A DNA stretch of 64,000 nt from Deltaproteobacteria bacterium (GCA_019309115.1 JAFDGW010000009.1:28669-92668); one strand, 5' to 3'. Shown: positions 35,200 to 45,266, counted from the first letter of the stretch. The notes: generated by a model not told the origin, from the sequence alone. Translations and numbers: made by a program.

Positions 35200-35631
35200 T
35201 TATATCTGAGAACTTTTTTGTACAAATTTCATGCGTAAATCATAAAGGAGTGATTTCAAAAGCTGCTCCTCGTCTTTCGACAGGTTACCTTGGGTCTTCT
35301 CTTCAATAACCGCCAGAGTATCTATTATCTGACGAGCCATTGTGAGATTAACGCTCTTCTGATTTGTAACCGGGTCTGAGACTTCTCCAAGGTGTACCAA
35401 AGCAGAAGAAGCAAGCGAAAAGATAAAGGTAGAAAAGGTAACCTTCGGCAGCTGATCACTTGTTTTTTCCCTATGTTGTGCTGAACTGGTTGTGTATTCT
35501 TCTTTAGCTTTTCGCTCTTCAACTTCGTCTATTGTCGGTTGCTGGGCTTCGACATCATCTTTATCGAGTTCATCCAGGCGAACCTTTCTCCGATCCCTGA
35601 ATACAAACCCTTTTTCTTCTTTTTCCTCCAT
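35200..35631 (-). CDS. DUF1844-domain protein
   Basis: A 143-residue cytoplasmic protein. The N-terminal 60 residues are charged and low complexity (EEKEEKGFVFRDRRK), the C-terminal part is the DUF1844 pattern: PKVTFSTFIFSLASSALVHLGEV followed by LTMARQIIDTLAVIEEKTQGNL and a terminal helix. Start ATG 35631 has GGAGGTG 9 nt upstream; the open frame to 35688 runs into serA. The family occurs in deltaproteobacteria and relatives with no known function. Confidence 0.83.
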   Translation of the reverse strand: MEEKEEKGFVFRDRRKVRLDELDKDDVEAQQPTIDEVEERKAKEEYTTSSAQHREKTSDQLPKVTFSTFIFSLASSALVHLGEVSDPVTNQKSVNLTMARQIIDTLAVIEEKTQGNLSKDEEQLLKSLLYDLRMKFVQKSSQI

Positions 35632-35659
35632 CGTCTCTTCACCTCCATATACCACTACG

Positions 35660-37246
35660 CTACAACCGGAGTCTTTGCACAACTTCAACGTTTTTCAGCT
35701 GTAACAATTCGTCAATCACATGATCAGGAACAGGTGTATCCGTCCTAAGCAAAATTATATTTTGCCCTTTTTCCAATACCTGACCAACATCCATCATCGA
35801 TATGTTTATGTTATGTTTTCCCAAACATGTCCCTATGGCACCAATGGTACCAGGAGTGTCAATATTATATATCAACAATAAATTCCCCTCCATTTCAGCT
35901 TCAAGTCTGAAGTCATTAATGCGAACGAGGCGAGCATCATGCTTGCCAAAGATAGTTCCGGCAACAGTGTTTTCATCGTCTGATGTTTTGAGCTGTACAA
36001 TTATTAGATTAGTAAAATCTTCGGTTTCCTTGCGGGTTGTTTCCCGGATTCCTATGTTGCGCTCTTTCGCAAGAGCTATTGCGTTTACAAAGTTCACATC
36101 ATCTTTCATATACGTGCTGAGTAACCCTTTAACTACGGATATTGTCAGAGGTTGCCGGTCTAATTCCGTAACGTCACCAACATATTCTATATTAATTTCT
36201 TTTGGCGCGCCTTTAGTTATCTGTGAAAGTAGATTTCCGAGTTTCTCAGACAAGACTAGATAGGGTCTCAAGTTTGCCAGTACTTCGCCGTCTATTGTTG
36301 GTGCATTAATGGCATTCCTGATTGTGCCTCTCAGAAGATAATCTATTACCTGGTCAGCAACGGCAATAGCAACATTTTCTTGGGCTTCCTCGGTGGAAGC
36401 ACCGAGATGCGGAGTAACAACCACCTTGTCAAGTTGTAATAAAGGATGATCCGCTGGAGGTGGTTCTGAGGTGAACACGTCCACTGCTGCCCCCGCCACT
36501 GTACCATCTTTAATGGCTTCTGCTAGATCCTCTTCGTTCACAATGCCTCCGCGAGCACAATTGATTATAAAAACCCCTCGCTTTACTTTCTTAAAAGTGT
36601 CTTTGTTAATAAGATTCCTGGTTTCCTGAGTAAGAGGTGTATGTACGGTAATATAATCGGATCTACTTAGTAATTCATCGAAATCCACTGCCTCTATGCC
36701 CAGTTTCTCCACCGCATCAGGGCTTATATAAGGATCATAGGCAATGACTTGCATCTTTAAACCCTTTGCCCTGTCAGCAACGACTCGACCTATCCGCCCG
36801 ACTCCAATAATACCCAGAACCTTGTTGAAAACCTCTTTCCCACGAAATTTCTTTTTCTCCCATTTGCCACTTTTCAGTGACGCATTCGCCTGGGGAATAT
36901 TTCGGCTTACCGCCAGAATCATTGCAATAGTGTGTTCCGCCGTGGTTATGACATTACCTTCAGGGGTGTTCATAACCACAACACCCTTTCTCGTAGCAGC
37001 TTCAATGTCCACATTATCCAGTCCTATACCAGCTCTGGCGATAACCTTAAGACGTTCCCCTGCATTAACCACATCGCTCGTAACCTTGGTAGCACTCCTT
37101 ATAACAAGAGCATCAAACTCTTTAACCACTTCCTTAAGCTCTTCAGGCGTCAAACTCGTGTTAACTTCCACCTCAAACTCAGGAACACCCTTCAGCTTTT
37201 CGACTCCAGCTTCGGCCAGGGGATCGCTGATTAAAATACGATACAT
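35660..37246 (-). CDS. serA: D-3-phosphoglycerate dehydrogenase
   Basis: First enzyme of serine synthesis, 528 residues. The NAD-binding motif GVGRIGRVVADRAKG lies near 146-160, and the catalytic Arg, Glu and His are in NCARGGIVNEEDLAEA and VVTPHLGASTEEAQENVA. After about 310 come the allosteric substrate-binding domain and a C-terminal ACT domain (LLIYNIDTPGTIGAIGTCLG), the type-1 long form that is usually serine-inhibited. A plausible ribosome-binding site AGGAGGG lies before ATG 37246. Confidence 0.97.
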   Translation of the reverse strand: MYRILISDPLAEAGVEKLKGVPEFEVEVNTSLTPEELKEVVKEFDALVIRSATKVTSDVVNAGERLKVIARAGIGLDNVDIEAATRKGVVVMNTPEGNVITTAEHTIAMILAVSRNIPQANASLKSGKWEKKKFRGKEVFNKVLGIIGVGRIGRVVADRAKGLKMQVIAYDPYISPDAVEKLGIEAVDFDELLSRSDYITVHTPLTQETRNLINKDTFKKVKRGVFIINCARGGIVNEEDLAEAIKDGTVAGAAVDVFTSEPPPADHPLLQLDKVVVTPHLGASTEEAQENVAIAVADQVIDYLLRGTIRNAINAPTIDGEVLANLRPYLVLSEKLGNLLSQITKGAPKEINIEYVGDVTELDRQPLTISVVKGLLSTYMKDDVNFVNAIALAKERNIGIRETTRKETEDFTNLIIVQLKTSDDENTVAGTIFGKHDARLVRINDFRLEAEMEGNLLLIYNIDTPGTIGAIGTCLGKHNINISMMDVGQVLEKGQNIILLRTDTPVPDHVIDELLQLKNVEVVQRLRL

Positions 37247-37440
37247 AACTTTACACCCTCCTTAACAACTCTCTTGCAGGCGTCCTGCAGTATATATTTT
37301 GTCCAAATTTACAAATGGTTTGAGTTACCTATCACCCATCAGAATAAAACTCAAGACGGAAAGAAAACCGTACCAAAGTGGCACAATACCCAGGTCAACA
37401 AAGAATGCAAAAACAAACGTAAAATAACCCCAAGAGTCAC

Positions 37441-37785
37441 TTAAATAGTCAACAACTTGGCTCCAGCTTTAAGCAGTTCTGTAAGGGGCTGCCCCCAGTA
37501 TTTGACCTCAATCCCCAGGGATTTAAGAGATTCCGTAACACCAAGCTGATCTGCACAAGCTTTGCAAGCTGTAATCTTAACCCCGGCGTCTAATGCTTCT
37601 TTGATTTTTTTCTGAATCAGCGAATTTTCGGCGACGAGCTTTGCCGAGGCCCCCCACACAATGAGAGTCACTTCATCCCACCAGCCGTACAGAAGCGAAT
37701 TCACCGTATACATAAAAACCATCTTTTCGGAAGTTACGGGATCGCCGTTGGTCCACAAAACAAATAACCTAGCTCTTTCAGACAT
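37441..37785 (-). CDS. DsrE-like small protein
   Basis: A 114-residue protein with the DsrE/YchN-type alpha-beta fold: ARLFVLWTNGDPVTSEKMVFMYTVNSLLYGW at the start and a conserved Cys pair in ITACKACADQLGV, then SLGIEVKYWGQPLTELLKAGA. Members of the family bind or transfer sulfur, others lack a known role. The two cysteines (about 78 and 81) could carry persulfide. It is alone, in a gap behind serA. Sulfur handling would fit a sulfate reducer, but that is inference. Confidence 0.75.
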   Translation of the reverse strand: MSERARLFVLWTNGDPVTSEKMVFMYTVNSLLYGWWDEVTLIVWGASAKLVAENSLIQKKIKEALDAGVKITACKACADQLGVTESLKSLGIEVKYWGQPLTELLKAGAKLLTI

Positions 37786-37871
37786 CCTAAACTCCTGCCC
37801 ATCTTATCTCGTCGTTAATACTAAAATGGATTGCCCATTGCAAAATATGAAACCAGAACAACCTTAAACAC

Positions 37872-39266
37872 TTATTTAATCTTTCCCAGATGTACCAGCT
37901 TTTCACGCACTTTTTTCTCAAGAGAAGGGTTCTTAAGAAGGTTCAAAGCCTTTTGGTAATGAAAGCGTGCAAGAGATACGTCCCGGCGTCTAGCGTAGTA
38001 GTCGCCAAGGGTCATATGGGCTTCCCCTAGGCGTCCGAGCTTACCAAGCACAATCCCCAGGCGATAATCCAAATCTGGAAACAAAAAGGGAGCTTTTTTA
38101 GCAACGTCGAAATGCTGAAGAGCCTGTTCATTTAACCCAAGTTCCTGACAATACAAAGCCAGGCGATAATGAAGAGCTAAATTCCCTTTTCTGCTCCGGA
38201 GAGTTCGCTCCACAACAGATCGTGCCTGTTCAACCTGCCCAAGGCGAAAGTACAGATCAGCAAGCGAAGATGCTGCGAAAATATCATTGGGCCTCCGGGA
38301 CCATACATCTGCAAGGAGGAATTTTGCGGCAGAATAATTTCCCTTCCTGGTCAGCAATAAGCCTCGGGCAAATTCACGCACCACGGGAGATACAACCCCT
38401 TTCTCACCTTTATCATCCAGGCTTTTCACAAAGCCTTCATACGTCGGAAGATCATATTTCCTGGCAATCAAGAAAAGCTTGGCAAGTTGAAAAGAATCAG
38501 GCAGATAAGAATCCGCCAGAGATCGTGACTCCCAGCGTTTAGCCAACACCCTAAGAGTATCAATACGTTCTGCAGCTCCGGGATGAGTCATCAGGTAATC
38601 CAGAACACCAGGTCTGCCCCCCCATTGCCGTTCCGCAAGATGCTTTAAAGCGTTTATAGCATTCAAAGGATTATAACCAGCACTGACAAGAAACCTCAGC
38701 CCCAATTGATCGGCTTCTCTTTCATGCTCCCGGCTGTACTTTAAAGCCACTGCGCTGGCACTAGCCATCGCTCCCGTACCAATCGCCTGAGAAAAGTTGG
38801 TGTCCGTTCCAAGTAAAGCACCGGCCACAGCTGCTGCAAGGGAAGCAACAGCAAGAGCCTTTTGAGTTTCCAGCTGTTTGTGAATGTGTCGTGCTTCTCC
38901 GTGGGCAAGCTCGTGGGAAAGAATCGCGGCAAGTTCCCCTTCTCTTTCAAGTATCGTTAGAAGCCCCCAGTTGACGAATACATACCCACCAGGAATGGTA
39001 AAAGCATTGGGAACCTCCTGATCAACTACGAAAAATTTGTAACGATAGGAAGGATTTTCTATGGCGCTAACTATGCGATTGCCGAGTTGTTGTATATATA
39101 AGCTTACCTCCGGGACATCCAACAGCCCATAACGTTTCTCTATTTCTCTAAAGACTTCCCGCCCCAGTTTAGCTTCATCATAACGATCCAGACAGAGGCC
39201 AAAGCTTGCTTGAAAAAGGATGAAAACACATAACAAGAAAAAAACTGTTCTACGCTTATTTTGCAA
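37872..39266 (-). CDS. M48-family metalloprotease with TPR domain (BepA-like)
   Basis: A 464-residue exported protease. A signal sequence (RRTVFFLLCVFILFQASFG, 5-23) ends near LCL. The zinc motif HELAHGEARH (HExxH) is at about 117-126 and the third ligand Glu lies in SREHEREADQLGLR. From about 300 to 464 TPR-like helices follow (LADLYFRLGQVEQARSVVERTL, ALYCQELGLNEQALQHFDVA). BepA proteins degrade misassembled outer-membrane proteins such as LptD, which fits the LPS-type envelope implied by lptE. Its start overlaps rsfS by 11 nt. Confidence 0.93.
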   Translation of the reverse strand: MQNKRRTVFFLLCVFILFQASFGLCLDRYDEAKLGREVFREIEKRYGLLDVPEVSLYIQQLGNRIVSAIENPSYRYKFFVVDQEVPNAFTIPGGYVFVNWGLLTILEREGELAAILSHELAHGEARHIHKQLETQKALAVASLAAAVAGALLGTDTNFSQAIGTGAMASASAVALKYSREHEREADQLGLRFLVSAGYNPLNAINALKHLAERQWGGRPGVLDYLMTHPGAAERIDTLRVLAKRWESRSLADSYLPDSFQLAKLFLIARKYDLPTYEGFVKSLDDKGEKGVVSPVVREFARGLLLTRKGNYSAAKFLLADVWSRRPNDIFAASSLADLYFRLGQVEQARSVVERTLRSRKGNLALHYRLALYCQELGLNEQALQHFDVAKKAPFLFPDLDYRLGIVLGKLGRLGEAHMTLGDYYARRRDVSLARFHYQKALNLLKNPSLEKKVREKLVHLGKIK

Positions 39267-39654
39267 GGGCGGTCACTCCCTCTATGTGCACCATTTCGGC
39301 ATCAGCCCACAGGCTTTCCAGATCGTATACTTCCCGTATTGGGTTGTAAAATATGTGCACGATTACATCTTCGTAATCCATAAGAATCCACAACCCTTCC
39401 CGCCATCCTTCTATACCCAGAGGAACGGTGCCCACCGATTTTTTAATCATTTCTTCTATATGATCGGCAATACCCTGTACTTGTCTGGTAGATCGACCGC
39501 TGCAAATGACCAAAAAATCTGTGTAGGTACAAATACCGGAAACATTAAGAACCAAGATTCGCTCAGCTTTATATTCATCTGCAAGCTGAGCACACAGCTT
39601 CGCTAGTTCACCTGCATTTAGCCTTTTCCTCTCTCCCCTGCTCAATTTCCTCAT
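39256..39654 (-). CDS. rsfS: Ribosomal silencing factor RsfS
   Basis: A 132-residue Iojap-like protein that binds L14 and blocks subunit joining in starvation. The core has VLNVSGICTYTDFLVICSGRSTRQVQ and GWILMDYEDVIVHIF-like motif (LWILMDYEDVIVHIFYNP). ATG 39654 overlaps the nadD stop by 4 nt. nadD-rsfS pairing is widely conserved. Confidence 0.95.
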   Translation of the reverse strand: MRKLSRGERKRLNAGELAKLCAQLADEYKAERILVLNVSGICTYTDFLVICSGRSTRQVQGIADHIEEMIKKSVGTVPLGIEGWREGLWILMDYEDVIVHIFYNPIREVYDLESLWADAEMVHIEGVTALAK

Positions 39655-40301
39655 ACTCCGTTCAAGTACAGTCTTTCTTTAACAATGTACTCCAAGACTC
39701 TGTCCGGGACCAGAAAACGAACAGATTTTCCTTGCCGAAGAGATTCTCTAATCCTGGACGATGAAATATCAAGGTTCGTTACCGGCAGAATAAAAACGCT
39801 CTTCAATCTGGAATGACTATACCGCCTTTCTCCAGCAATCCACCTAAATTCACCACTCACCTTTTCATGCAAAAGCCGCCGTAGAGCCTCCTCCGAATGC
39901 CCAGGCCGCGTCATGACCACAATACTGGCAAGCTCGAACAACTCCCGATAATTCCACCAGGTCTCTATTTCCAGAAAAGCGTCGGCCCCAATTAAGCAAA
40001 AAAGCTCCACATTCCCACCGGAAAGGGCGCGCAAGGTACGAACGGTGTAAGAAATTCCACCTAACCTTTTTTCTATGTCACTTGCCTCAAAAAAAGGATG
40101 CCCTTCTACTGCAAGTTTCACCATTTTTAAACGATGCTCAAATGAAACAAGGCCTTTCAGGGGTTTATGAGGTGGATGATAAGCCGGAATGAACAAAAAT
40201 TTTTTAAGCTCAAGATACTCGGCGACTTCTTCAACAACCCTCAAATGTGCCAAATGAATAGGATTAAAAGCTCCGCCGAGTATCCCGACTTTTTTCTTCA
40301 C
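39651..40301 (-). CDS. nadD: Nicotinate-nucleotide adenylyltransferase
   Basis: NaMN to NaAD conversion in NAD synthesis. The nucleotidyltransferase motif GILGGAFNPIHLAHLRV (H-x-G-H-type) and C-terminal ISSSRIRESLRQGKSVRFLVP are present. I choose GTG 40301, giving 216 residues starting four residues before GILGG, the family norm. The frame is open to a TTG at 40358 inside proA, which would add an unlikely 19-residue extension. Ribosome-binding site is weak at both. Confidence 0.93.
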   Translation of the reverse strand: MKKKVGILGGAFNPIHLAHLRVVEEVAEYLELKKFLFIPAYHPPHKPLKGLVSFEHRLKMVKLAVEGHPFFEASDIEKRLGGISYTVRTLRALSGGNVELFCLIGADAFLEIETWWNYRELFELASIVVMTRPGHSEEALRRLLHEKVSGEFRWIAGERRYSHSRLKSVFILPVTNLDISSSRIRESLRQGKSVRFLVPDRVLEYIVKERLYLNGV

Positions 40302-40332
40302 AAAAGCAACCCCGTCGCTTAATAGCCCAATA

Positions 40333-41586
40333 TTACGTTCTAATTTGACCGTCTCCAAAGGCTACAAATTTAGTGGTGGTCAGTTCGTCAACACCCATAG
40401 GACCAAAGGCATGCAGTTTGGAGGTGGAAATTCCTATTTCCGCCCCTAAACCTAACTGATAACCGTCATTGAACCTGGTTGAAGCATTGACCAGTACGAG
40501 CGACGATTGCACCTCCTGAACGAATTTCCACGCTCTTTCATATTCAGTCGTTACTATGGCTTCCGTATGATCAGAACCATATTTCCTTATGTGGTCAATG
40601 GCCTCGTCCATACCGGAAACCACTTTGATGGCAAGAATAAGGTCAAGGTACTCCTCATACCAATCGTCCTCAGTAGCCGGATGGCACTCAATAATTTCCT
40701 GCGTGCGGTGGCATCCGCGGAGTTCCACGCCAGCTTTCTCCATCTCTTCGGCAACTGCAGGCAAAAATTTCTCCGCAATCCTTTCGTGAACCAGCAGGGT
40801 TTCCATAGCGTTGCAAACTCCCGGCTTCTGCACTTTAGCGTTTATGCAAATCTCTACGGCCATGGGAATGTCCGCCGAGCGATCAACAAAGACATGACAC
40901 ACACCTTTGTAATGCTTGAGTACCGGCATAGTGGCATTGTCGTTCACGAATCTTATTAACTCCTCACCACCCCTTGGAATCATAACATCAATGTAGTCTT
41001 CCAGCTTCAGCATCTCAAGTACAGCAGAGCGGTCGGTCGTTGGAACGAGCTGAACCGCATTTTCCGGAAGGCCTGCTCTGGCAAGCCCTTTTCTCAGAAT
41101 ATCGGCGAGACACCGGTTCGACTGGAACGCCTCCGAACCACCCCTCAGAATAACAGCATTGCCGGCCTTTATGCAGAGTATCGATGCATCAACGGTCACA
41201 TTTGGACGGGATTCGTAAATAATGCCTATAACTCCTAGGGGAATTCTCATGCGTCCCACTCTTAATCCGTTTGGCCTGGTCCACATGGACACAATACGCC
41301 CTATCGGATCAGGCCAGGCAATAACATCCCTGATACCGGAAACCATTTCTCCTATAACCTTGTCGGATAGCTCAAGTCTGGCCAGCTTAGCACCGCTTAA
41401 CTCCTTCTTTTTCGCTTCTTCTATATCGCGGGCATTCACATTCTGGATCTCGCTCTTCCGGCGTTCAATCTCCTCCGCAATGTATTTCAAAGCCCTGTCC
41501 TTATCACTCGACGATGCTTTAGCCATCATAAAAGCCGCTTCTTTGGCTTTCTTACCAATGCCTTTTACCATTTCCCCCAAGCTCAT
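40333..41586 (-). CDS. proA: Glutamate-5-semialdehyde dehydrogenase (gamma-glutamyl phosphate reductase)
   Basis: Second step of proline synthesis, 417 residues. The aldehyde dehydrogenase fold shows [18 protein letters not shown], the cofactor region [14 protein letters not shown], and the catalytic Cys in [16 protein letters not shown] near 249. The C-terminus [22 protein letters not shown] is characteristic. ATG 41586 overlaps the proB stop by 4 nt. Confidence 0.97.
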   Translation of the reverse strand: MSLGEMVKGIGKKAKEAAFMMAKASSSDKDRALKYIAEEIERRKSEIQNVNARDIEEAKKKELSGAKLARLELSDKVIGEMVSGIRDVIAWPDPIGRIVSMWTRPNGLRVGRMRIPLGVIGIIYESRPNVTVDASILCIKAGNAVILRGGSEAFQSNRCLADILRKGLARAGLPENAVQLVPTTDRSAVLEMLKLEDYIDVMIPRGGEELIRFVNDNATMPVLKHYKGVCHVFVDRSADIPMAVEICINAKVQKPGVCNAMETLLVHERIAEKFLPAVAEEMEKAGVELRGCHRTQEIIECHPATEDDWYEEYLDLILAIKVVSGMDEAIDHIRKYGSDHTEAIVTTEYERAWKFVQEVQSSLVLVNASTRFNDGYQLGLGAEIGISTSKLHAFGPMGVDELTTTKFVAFGDGQIRT

Positions 41587-42782
41587 GACGCCTCCTTACG
41601 TTGCACCTGCTGAATCTGTTCCTGTTCCACCAGTAATGCTAGATTATTCCTATGAATAACTTCATCAAAATGCTTATGCCCCAGAACCTTATCAATTTCC
41701 GTCGTGTGACGGCCCTTTATTTTTTCAATATCTCCAGACCTGTAATTAGTCAGACCAATCGCTATAACCTTTCCCTTTTCGTCGAGGCACCGAACAGGAG
41801 CCCCTTCGTCGAAGTTCCCGCGCACTTCCTTTATGCCTACCGGAAGCAGAGATTTGCCTTTGGCCACAATGGCCTTTACAGCTCCATCGTCAATAACCAG
41901 ATCGCCTGCCGGGTGCGGCAGATGAGCAAGCCAAACCTTCTTTCCCGAGTAAACCCTGCCTTTGGGAAGAAATAACGTTCCTATATCGGCACCCAAGAAC
42001 AACCTAAGGAGCACATCCCTTTCACGCCCTGACGCAATGATCATAGGAACACCTATGGACATAGCCTTTTTGGCTGCCATGAGTTTGCTAATCATCCCCC
42101 CCGTTCCGAAGGCTGTGCATTCATTCGAGGCACAGGCTAAAACCCTGCTGTCAATCTTCTCCACCGTTGAAATTAGGCGAGCTGATGGACTTACACGAGG
42201 GTCGCTATCATACAGCCCTTCAATATCTGTAAGATTTACTATGATGTCAGCTCCCACGAGCCCTGCGATGAGGACAGCTAACTGATCGTTGTCCCCAAAC
42301 TTTATTTCCTCAACGGCTACAGTGTCGTTTTCGTTTACGATAGGGATAACTTTCCACTCGAGAAGGGTTTCCAACGTATTCCTAGCATTGAGGTATCTTT
42401 TACGATCTGCAAGGTCTTCCGCCGTCAACAGTATCTGCGCCGCAAGAAGGTCGTGTTTGTCAAAGGCTTCCTCCCATGCCTGCATGAGAAAGCTCTGCCC
42501 CAGTGCCGCCGTTGCCTGCTTGTAGGGAATACTCTTAGGACGTTCGTTTAATCCCAGTTTTTTCATTCCCGAGGAAATCGCTCCCGAAGAGACGACAACA
42601 ACCTTCACTCCTTGCCCGTGAAGTTCAGCAATTTGATCTCCCAAGCGATGAACCATGACTCGGTTAAGACCACGAGGAGAAGTCAGAACCGCACTTCCAA
42701 TCTTAACCACGACACGACGGCAAGTCTGAAATATCTCTCTGCGCTGCTGGTCTATTGTATCAGCGATCATCAGGTCCATCAT
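41583..42782 (-). CDS. proB: Glutamate 5-kinase
   Basis: First step of proline synthesis; 399 residues. The kinase domain has [29 protein letters not shown] and [27 protein letters not shown]; a C-terminal PUA domain starts near 300. I start at ATG 42782 (GAGGAA upstream), overlapping the obg end by 23 nt; ATG 42779 or 42770 are alternatives. The frame to 42836 lies inside obg. The N-terminal 25 residues before the kinase core are longer than usual. Confidence 0.95.
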   Translation of the reverse strand: MMDLMIADTIDQQRREIFQTCRRVVVKIGSAVLTSPRGLNRVMVHRLGDQIAELHGQGVKVVVVSSGAISSGMKKLGLNERPKSIPYKQATAALGQSFLMQAWEEAFDKHDLLAAQILLTAEDLADRKRYLNARNTLETLLEWKVIPIVNENDTVAVEEIKFGDNDQLAVLIAGLVGADIIVNLTDIEGLYDSDPRVSPSARLISTVEKIDSRVLACASNECTAFGTGGMISKLMAAKKAMSIGVPMIIASGRERDVLLRLFLGADIGTLFLPKGRVYSGKKVWLAHLPHPAGDLVIDDGAVKAIVAKGKSLLPVGIKEVRGNFDEGAPVRCLDEKGKVIAIGLTNYRSGDIEKIKGRHTTEIDKVLGHKHFDEVIHRNNLALLVEQEQIQQVQRKEAS

Positions 42783-43794
42783 TCTTTTGTTCCTCTTCAT
42801 ACAAAATTCCAACCAGAACCCTGAGAAGTTCCTCAAGGTTCATTCTCTGAAGTGCTGAAATAGCCACAACTGGACATGACAATTCAGCTTTGTAACAATC
42901 AACCATGTATTCGATTATCTCGTCATCATCAAGTAGGTCCACCTTGTTCAGAGCCACGACCTGGCGTTTCTGCTTGAAAACTGAACTAAATTGATCTAGC
43001 TCATTCCTAATATCTCTGTACGGCTTTAAAGGGTTGTCAATGTCCAAAGAAGTGATGTCAACCAGATGAAGAAGTATTTTTGTTCTTTCTATATGCTTCA
43101 AAAACCTTATTCCCAGCCCTGCACCACGATGAGCTCCCTCAATTATTCCTGGAATATCAGCAATTACAAAAGGTTCTGCGTCACCATACTGTACTACACC
43201 GAGCTGAGGCACCAAAGTCGTGAAAGGATAATCGGCGACCTTGGGGCGGGCAGCTGAAAGGGATCTTATCAGTGTAGATTTGCCGGCATTAGGAAACCCG
43301 ACAAGGCCAATATCTGCAATGAGCTTTAATTCGAGTATTACTTCTTTTTCTTCTCCCGGTTCTCCCTCTTCAGCATACCTGGGAACCTGATTAGTAGATG
43401 ACACAAACCGAGCGTTGCCTCTTCCACCTCTACCACCCCTGACAGCAAGCCACTTCTGGCCCGGCTCCCTCAAATCCGCCAGAACAACCCCTGTTTCCAC
43501 ATCCTTAACAACAGTTCCAACAGGAACATATATAGTCAGGTCATCTCCGCTCCGCCCATGTTGATCCTTACCGCGGCCATGCTCACCAGATCGAGCTTTA
43601 AAATAATGACGGTAGCGAAAATCGAGGAGCGTTTGCTTGCGTTCGGTGGCTTCAAGGAATATGTGACCACCTCTTCCCCCGTCTCCACCGTCGGGACCAC
43701 CACGAGGCACATACTTTTCACGACGAAAACTTATACACCCGCGTCCACCATCTCCAGCCTTGAGCCGTATCCTTGCTTCGTCTACGAAACGCAT
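42760..43794 (-). CDS. obg: GTPase Obg (CgtA)
   Basis: A 344-residue ribosome-associated GTPase. The N-terminal glycine-rich OBG domain (1 to about 158) begins FVDEARIRLKAGDGGRGCISFRR-like, followed by G1 GFPNAGKSTL near 165, G3 DIPGIIEGAHRGAGLG and G4 NKVDLLD. It lies downstream of rplU and rpmA, the conserved order. C-terminal extension is short, as in many non-Firmicutes. Confidence 0.97.
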   Translation of the reverse strand: MRFVDEARIRLKAGDGGRGCISFRREKYVPRGGPDGGDGGRGGHIFLEATERKQTLLDFRYRHYFKARSGEHGRGKDQHGRSGDDLTIYVPVGTVVKDVETGVVLADLREPGQKWLAVRGGRGGRGNARFVSSTNQVPRYAEEGEPGEEKEVILELKLIADIGLVGFPNAGKSTLIRSLSAARPKVADYPFTTLVPQLGVVQYGDAEPFVIADIPGIIEGAHRGAGLGIRFLKHIERTKILLHLVDITSLDIDNPLKPYRDIRNELDQFSSVFKQKRQVVALNKVDLLDDDEIIEYMVDCYKAELSCPVVAISALQRMNLEELLRVLVGILYEEEQKNDGPDDR

Positions 43795-43813
43795 TTGCTT
43801 CCATCAAAAATAC

Positions 43814-43851
43814 AAAAAGCGACCCCTGAACTCCGCGGGCTCAAAGGTCGC
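43814..43851 (-). terminator. Terminator between rpmA and obg
   Basis: On the minus strand GCGACC (43846-43851) pairs with GGTCGC (43819-43824), followed by TTTTTG. It lies just before the obg start, so it may reduce obg transcription relative to the ribosomal genes. Confidence 0.6.
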
Positions 43852-43879
43852 CACTTGAGCGCAAAACCGAACAATCAAA

Positions 43880-44140
43880 TTAAGCCGATACAGGGTAAAC
43901 ACTTACCCTTTGACGACGCTTGTCTATGTATTCAAACTTAACTACTCCGTCCACAAGGGCAAAGAGCGTGTAATCCTTACCCATTCCCACATTCTTTCCA
44001 GGGTGGAATTTTGTTCCAAGTTGCCTCACAAGGATATTTCCAGCCCTGACGAACTGCCCGCTGTAACGCTTAACGCCACGCCTCTTCCCGATGCTGTCTC
44101 TGCCGTTTCGAGAACTTCCTCCAGCCTTTTTATGAGCCAT
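43880..44140 (-). CDS. rpmA: 50S ribosomal protein L27
   Basis: An 86-residue ribosomal protein. The N-terminus [19 protein letters not shown] is the standard L27 start without the Firmicutes cleavage extension. The [14 protein letters not shown] motif follows. The N-terminus reaches the peptidyl-transferase centre. It is 22 nt downstream of rplU. Confidence 0.98.
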   Translation of the reverse strand: MAHKKAGGSSRNGRDSIGKRRGVKRYSGQFVRAGNILVRQLGTKFHPGKNVGMGKDYTLFALVDGVVKFEYIDKRRQRVSVYPVSA

Positions 44141-44162
44141 GATTTGCTCTCCCTAAATTATT

Positions 44163-44522
44163 TTACTCATTACCTTCTTCCTGTTCCTGAATTTCCTGAC
44201 CTTCCTGAATCTGGGCTCCTATAGACTCTATCTGCACGGCACTAAGCCACTGTCTGTGTCCCTTCTTCCTTTTGTAATTTTTCCTTCTCTTGTGCTTCAT
44301 TATGATAACTTTTTTGTCTTTAAAGTGCTTTAACACCTTGCCCTGTACCCTAATGTCATCCAAGTAGGGACGACCAATTTTTACACCATCCTCACTTTTC
44401 AGAAAAAGCACCCGATCAAAAACCACCGTTTCACCAGCTTCAACCGGGAGCTTCTCAACATTGATTACCTTTCCAGACTCCACCTTTACCTGCTTTCCGC
44501 CCGTTTCAACTATCGCATACAT
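44163..44522 (-). CDS. rplU: 50S ribosomal protein L21
   Basis: A 119-residue ribosomal protein. MYAIVETGGKQVKVESGKV opens the canonical L21; the KRRKNYKRKKGHRQ basic motif near 84 contacts 23S rRNA. I start at ATG 44522, since seven extra upstream residues in the open frame are not conserved. It has an acidic, Glu-rich tail (QEGQEIQEQEEGNE) beyond the usual 103 residues. Confidence 0.97.
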   Translation of the reverse strand: MYAIVETGGKQVKVESGKVINVEKLPVEAGETVVFDRVLFLKSEDGVKIGRPYLDDIRVQGKVLKHFKDKKVIIMKHKRRKNYKRKKGHRQWLSAVQIESIGAQIQEGQEIQEQEEGNE

Positions 44523-44557
44523 CCCTTTTTCCCTCCCCAACACAAACTACAACACAC

Positions 44558-44581
44558 AAAAAAGGCGGCTAAAACCGCCTT
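44558..44581 (-). terminator. Terminator upstream of rplU
   Basis: On the minus strand AAGGCGG-TTTTAG-CCGCCTT followed by TTTT. It ends the small Cys-protein gene and separates it from rplU. Confidence 0.8.
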
Positions 44582-44617
44582 CTATATCTAAGCCTTGCTG
44601 GATTTTAAGACTAAAAA

Positions 44618-44746
44618 TTACATAGTGGCATAAATACCCATTTTCAAAAGCATTTCCTGATATTCTTTCAATTTTTCACAATCAGCTAAACATTTATTTT
44701 TATCCTCATTAACTTTTTCGCAATCCAAACAAGGGCTTCTCATCAT
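44618..44746 (-). CDS. Small Cys-motif protein (42 aa)
   Basis: A short minus-strand gene with a strong AGGAGAGG ribosome-binding site 4-7 nt before two consecutive ATGs, and its own terminator 37 nt downstream. The product carries Cys-x2-Cys (CLDC) and, 9 residues on, Cys-x3-Cys (CLADC), a zinc-ribbon-like or Fe-S-like set, then a helix rich in Lys, Glu and Met ending MGIYATM. I do not recognise the family. Four cysteines in 42 residues with clean expression signals make a real gene likely. Confidence 0.65.
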   Translation of the reverse strand: MMRSPCLDCEKVNEDKNKCLADCEKLKEYQEMLLKMGIYATM

Positions 44747-44815
44747 AGCCTCTCCTCCTTTACCTCCCGATTTGTTTTTTGAAGCATTTATTTTTATACG
44801 AAAGGCTCCCTCCTG

Positions 44816-45100
44816 TCAAGATGCGCTTTTAAGGGTCGCCACTAGCATACATATGCCAATGGTAACGAACAAAGCCCCTGAAAATAGTTTGAGATAATAT
44901 GGAGATACCCAGTTCTGAACGAGATCCGCACTGAAAACGCCAAGGCCACTGGTAGCGGTAAGAGCTAACGAAGCGGCGATAAAAACCGTCCAGCGCGACT
45001 TACTACTCACCGCAAAGCTGAAAGTGGCAAGCTGTGTTTTATCCCCTAGTTCGGCTAAAAAAATCGCCAAAAAGGTTGAAACAAACACTTTCCAGTCCAT
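44816..45100 (-). CDS. GDT1/UPF0016-family membrane protein (single repeat)
   Basis: A 94-residue protein with three membrane helices. The first contains the family signature E-L-G-D-K-T (FLAELGDKTQLATF, about 16-29). Two-repeat members (about 190 residues) export Mn2+ or exchange Ca2+/H+; bacterial one-repeat forms act as dimers. Start ATG 45100 follows GGGAGGG; the longer frame to 45169 has no support. No partner half-size gene lies next to it, so it would form a homodimer or pair with a distant one. Confidence 0.83.
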   Translation of the reverse strand: MDWKVFVSTFLAIFLAELGDKTQLATFSFAVSSKSRWTVFIAASLALTATSGLGVFSADLVQNWVSPYYLKLFSGALFVTIGICMLVATLKSAS

Positions 45101-45266
45101 ACTAACCCTCCCGGAGTGTTTTTTTAAGCTATCGGCTATACACCGTGAGCTTGAAGCTGGCAATGTCATTTTCAGAGGTTATTGAGGGTTGTCTTAGAAA
45201 AAGTTGGACGATATAATTGTAGCGTATTTATGTTTGAGCATATGGAAATCTTGAAAAAGGGGGCAG

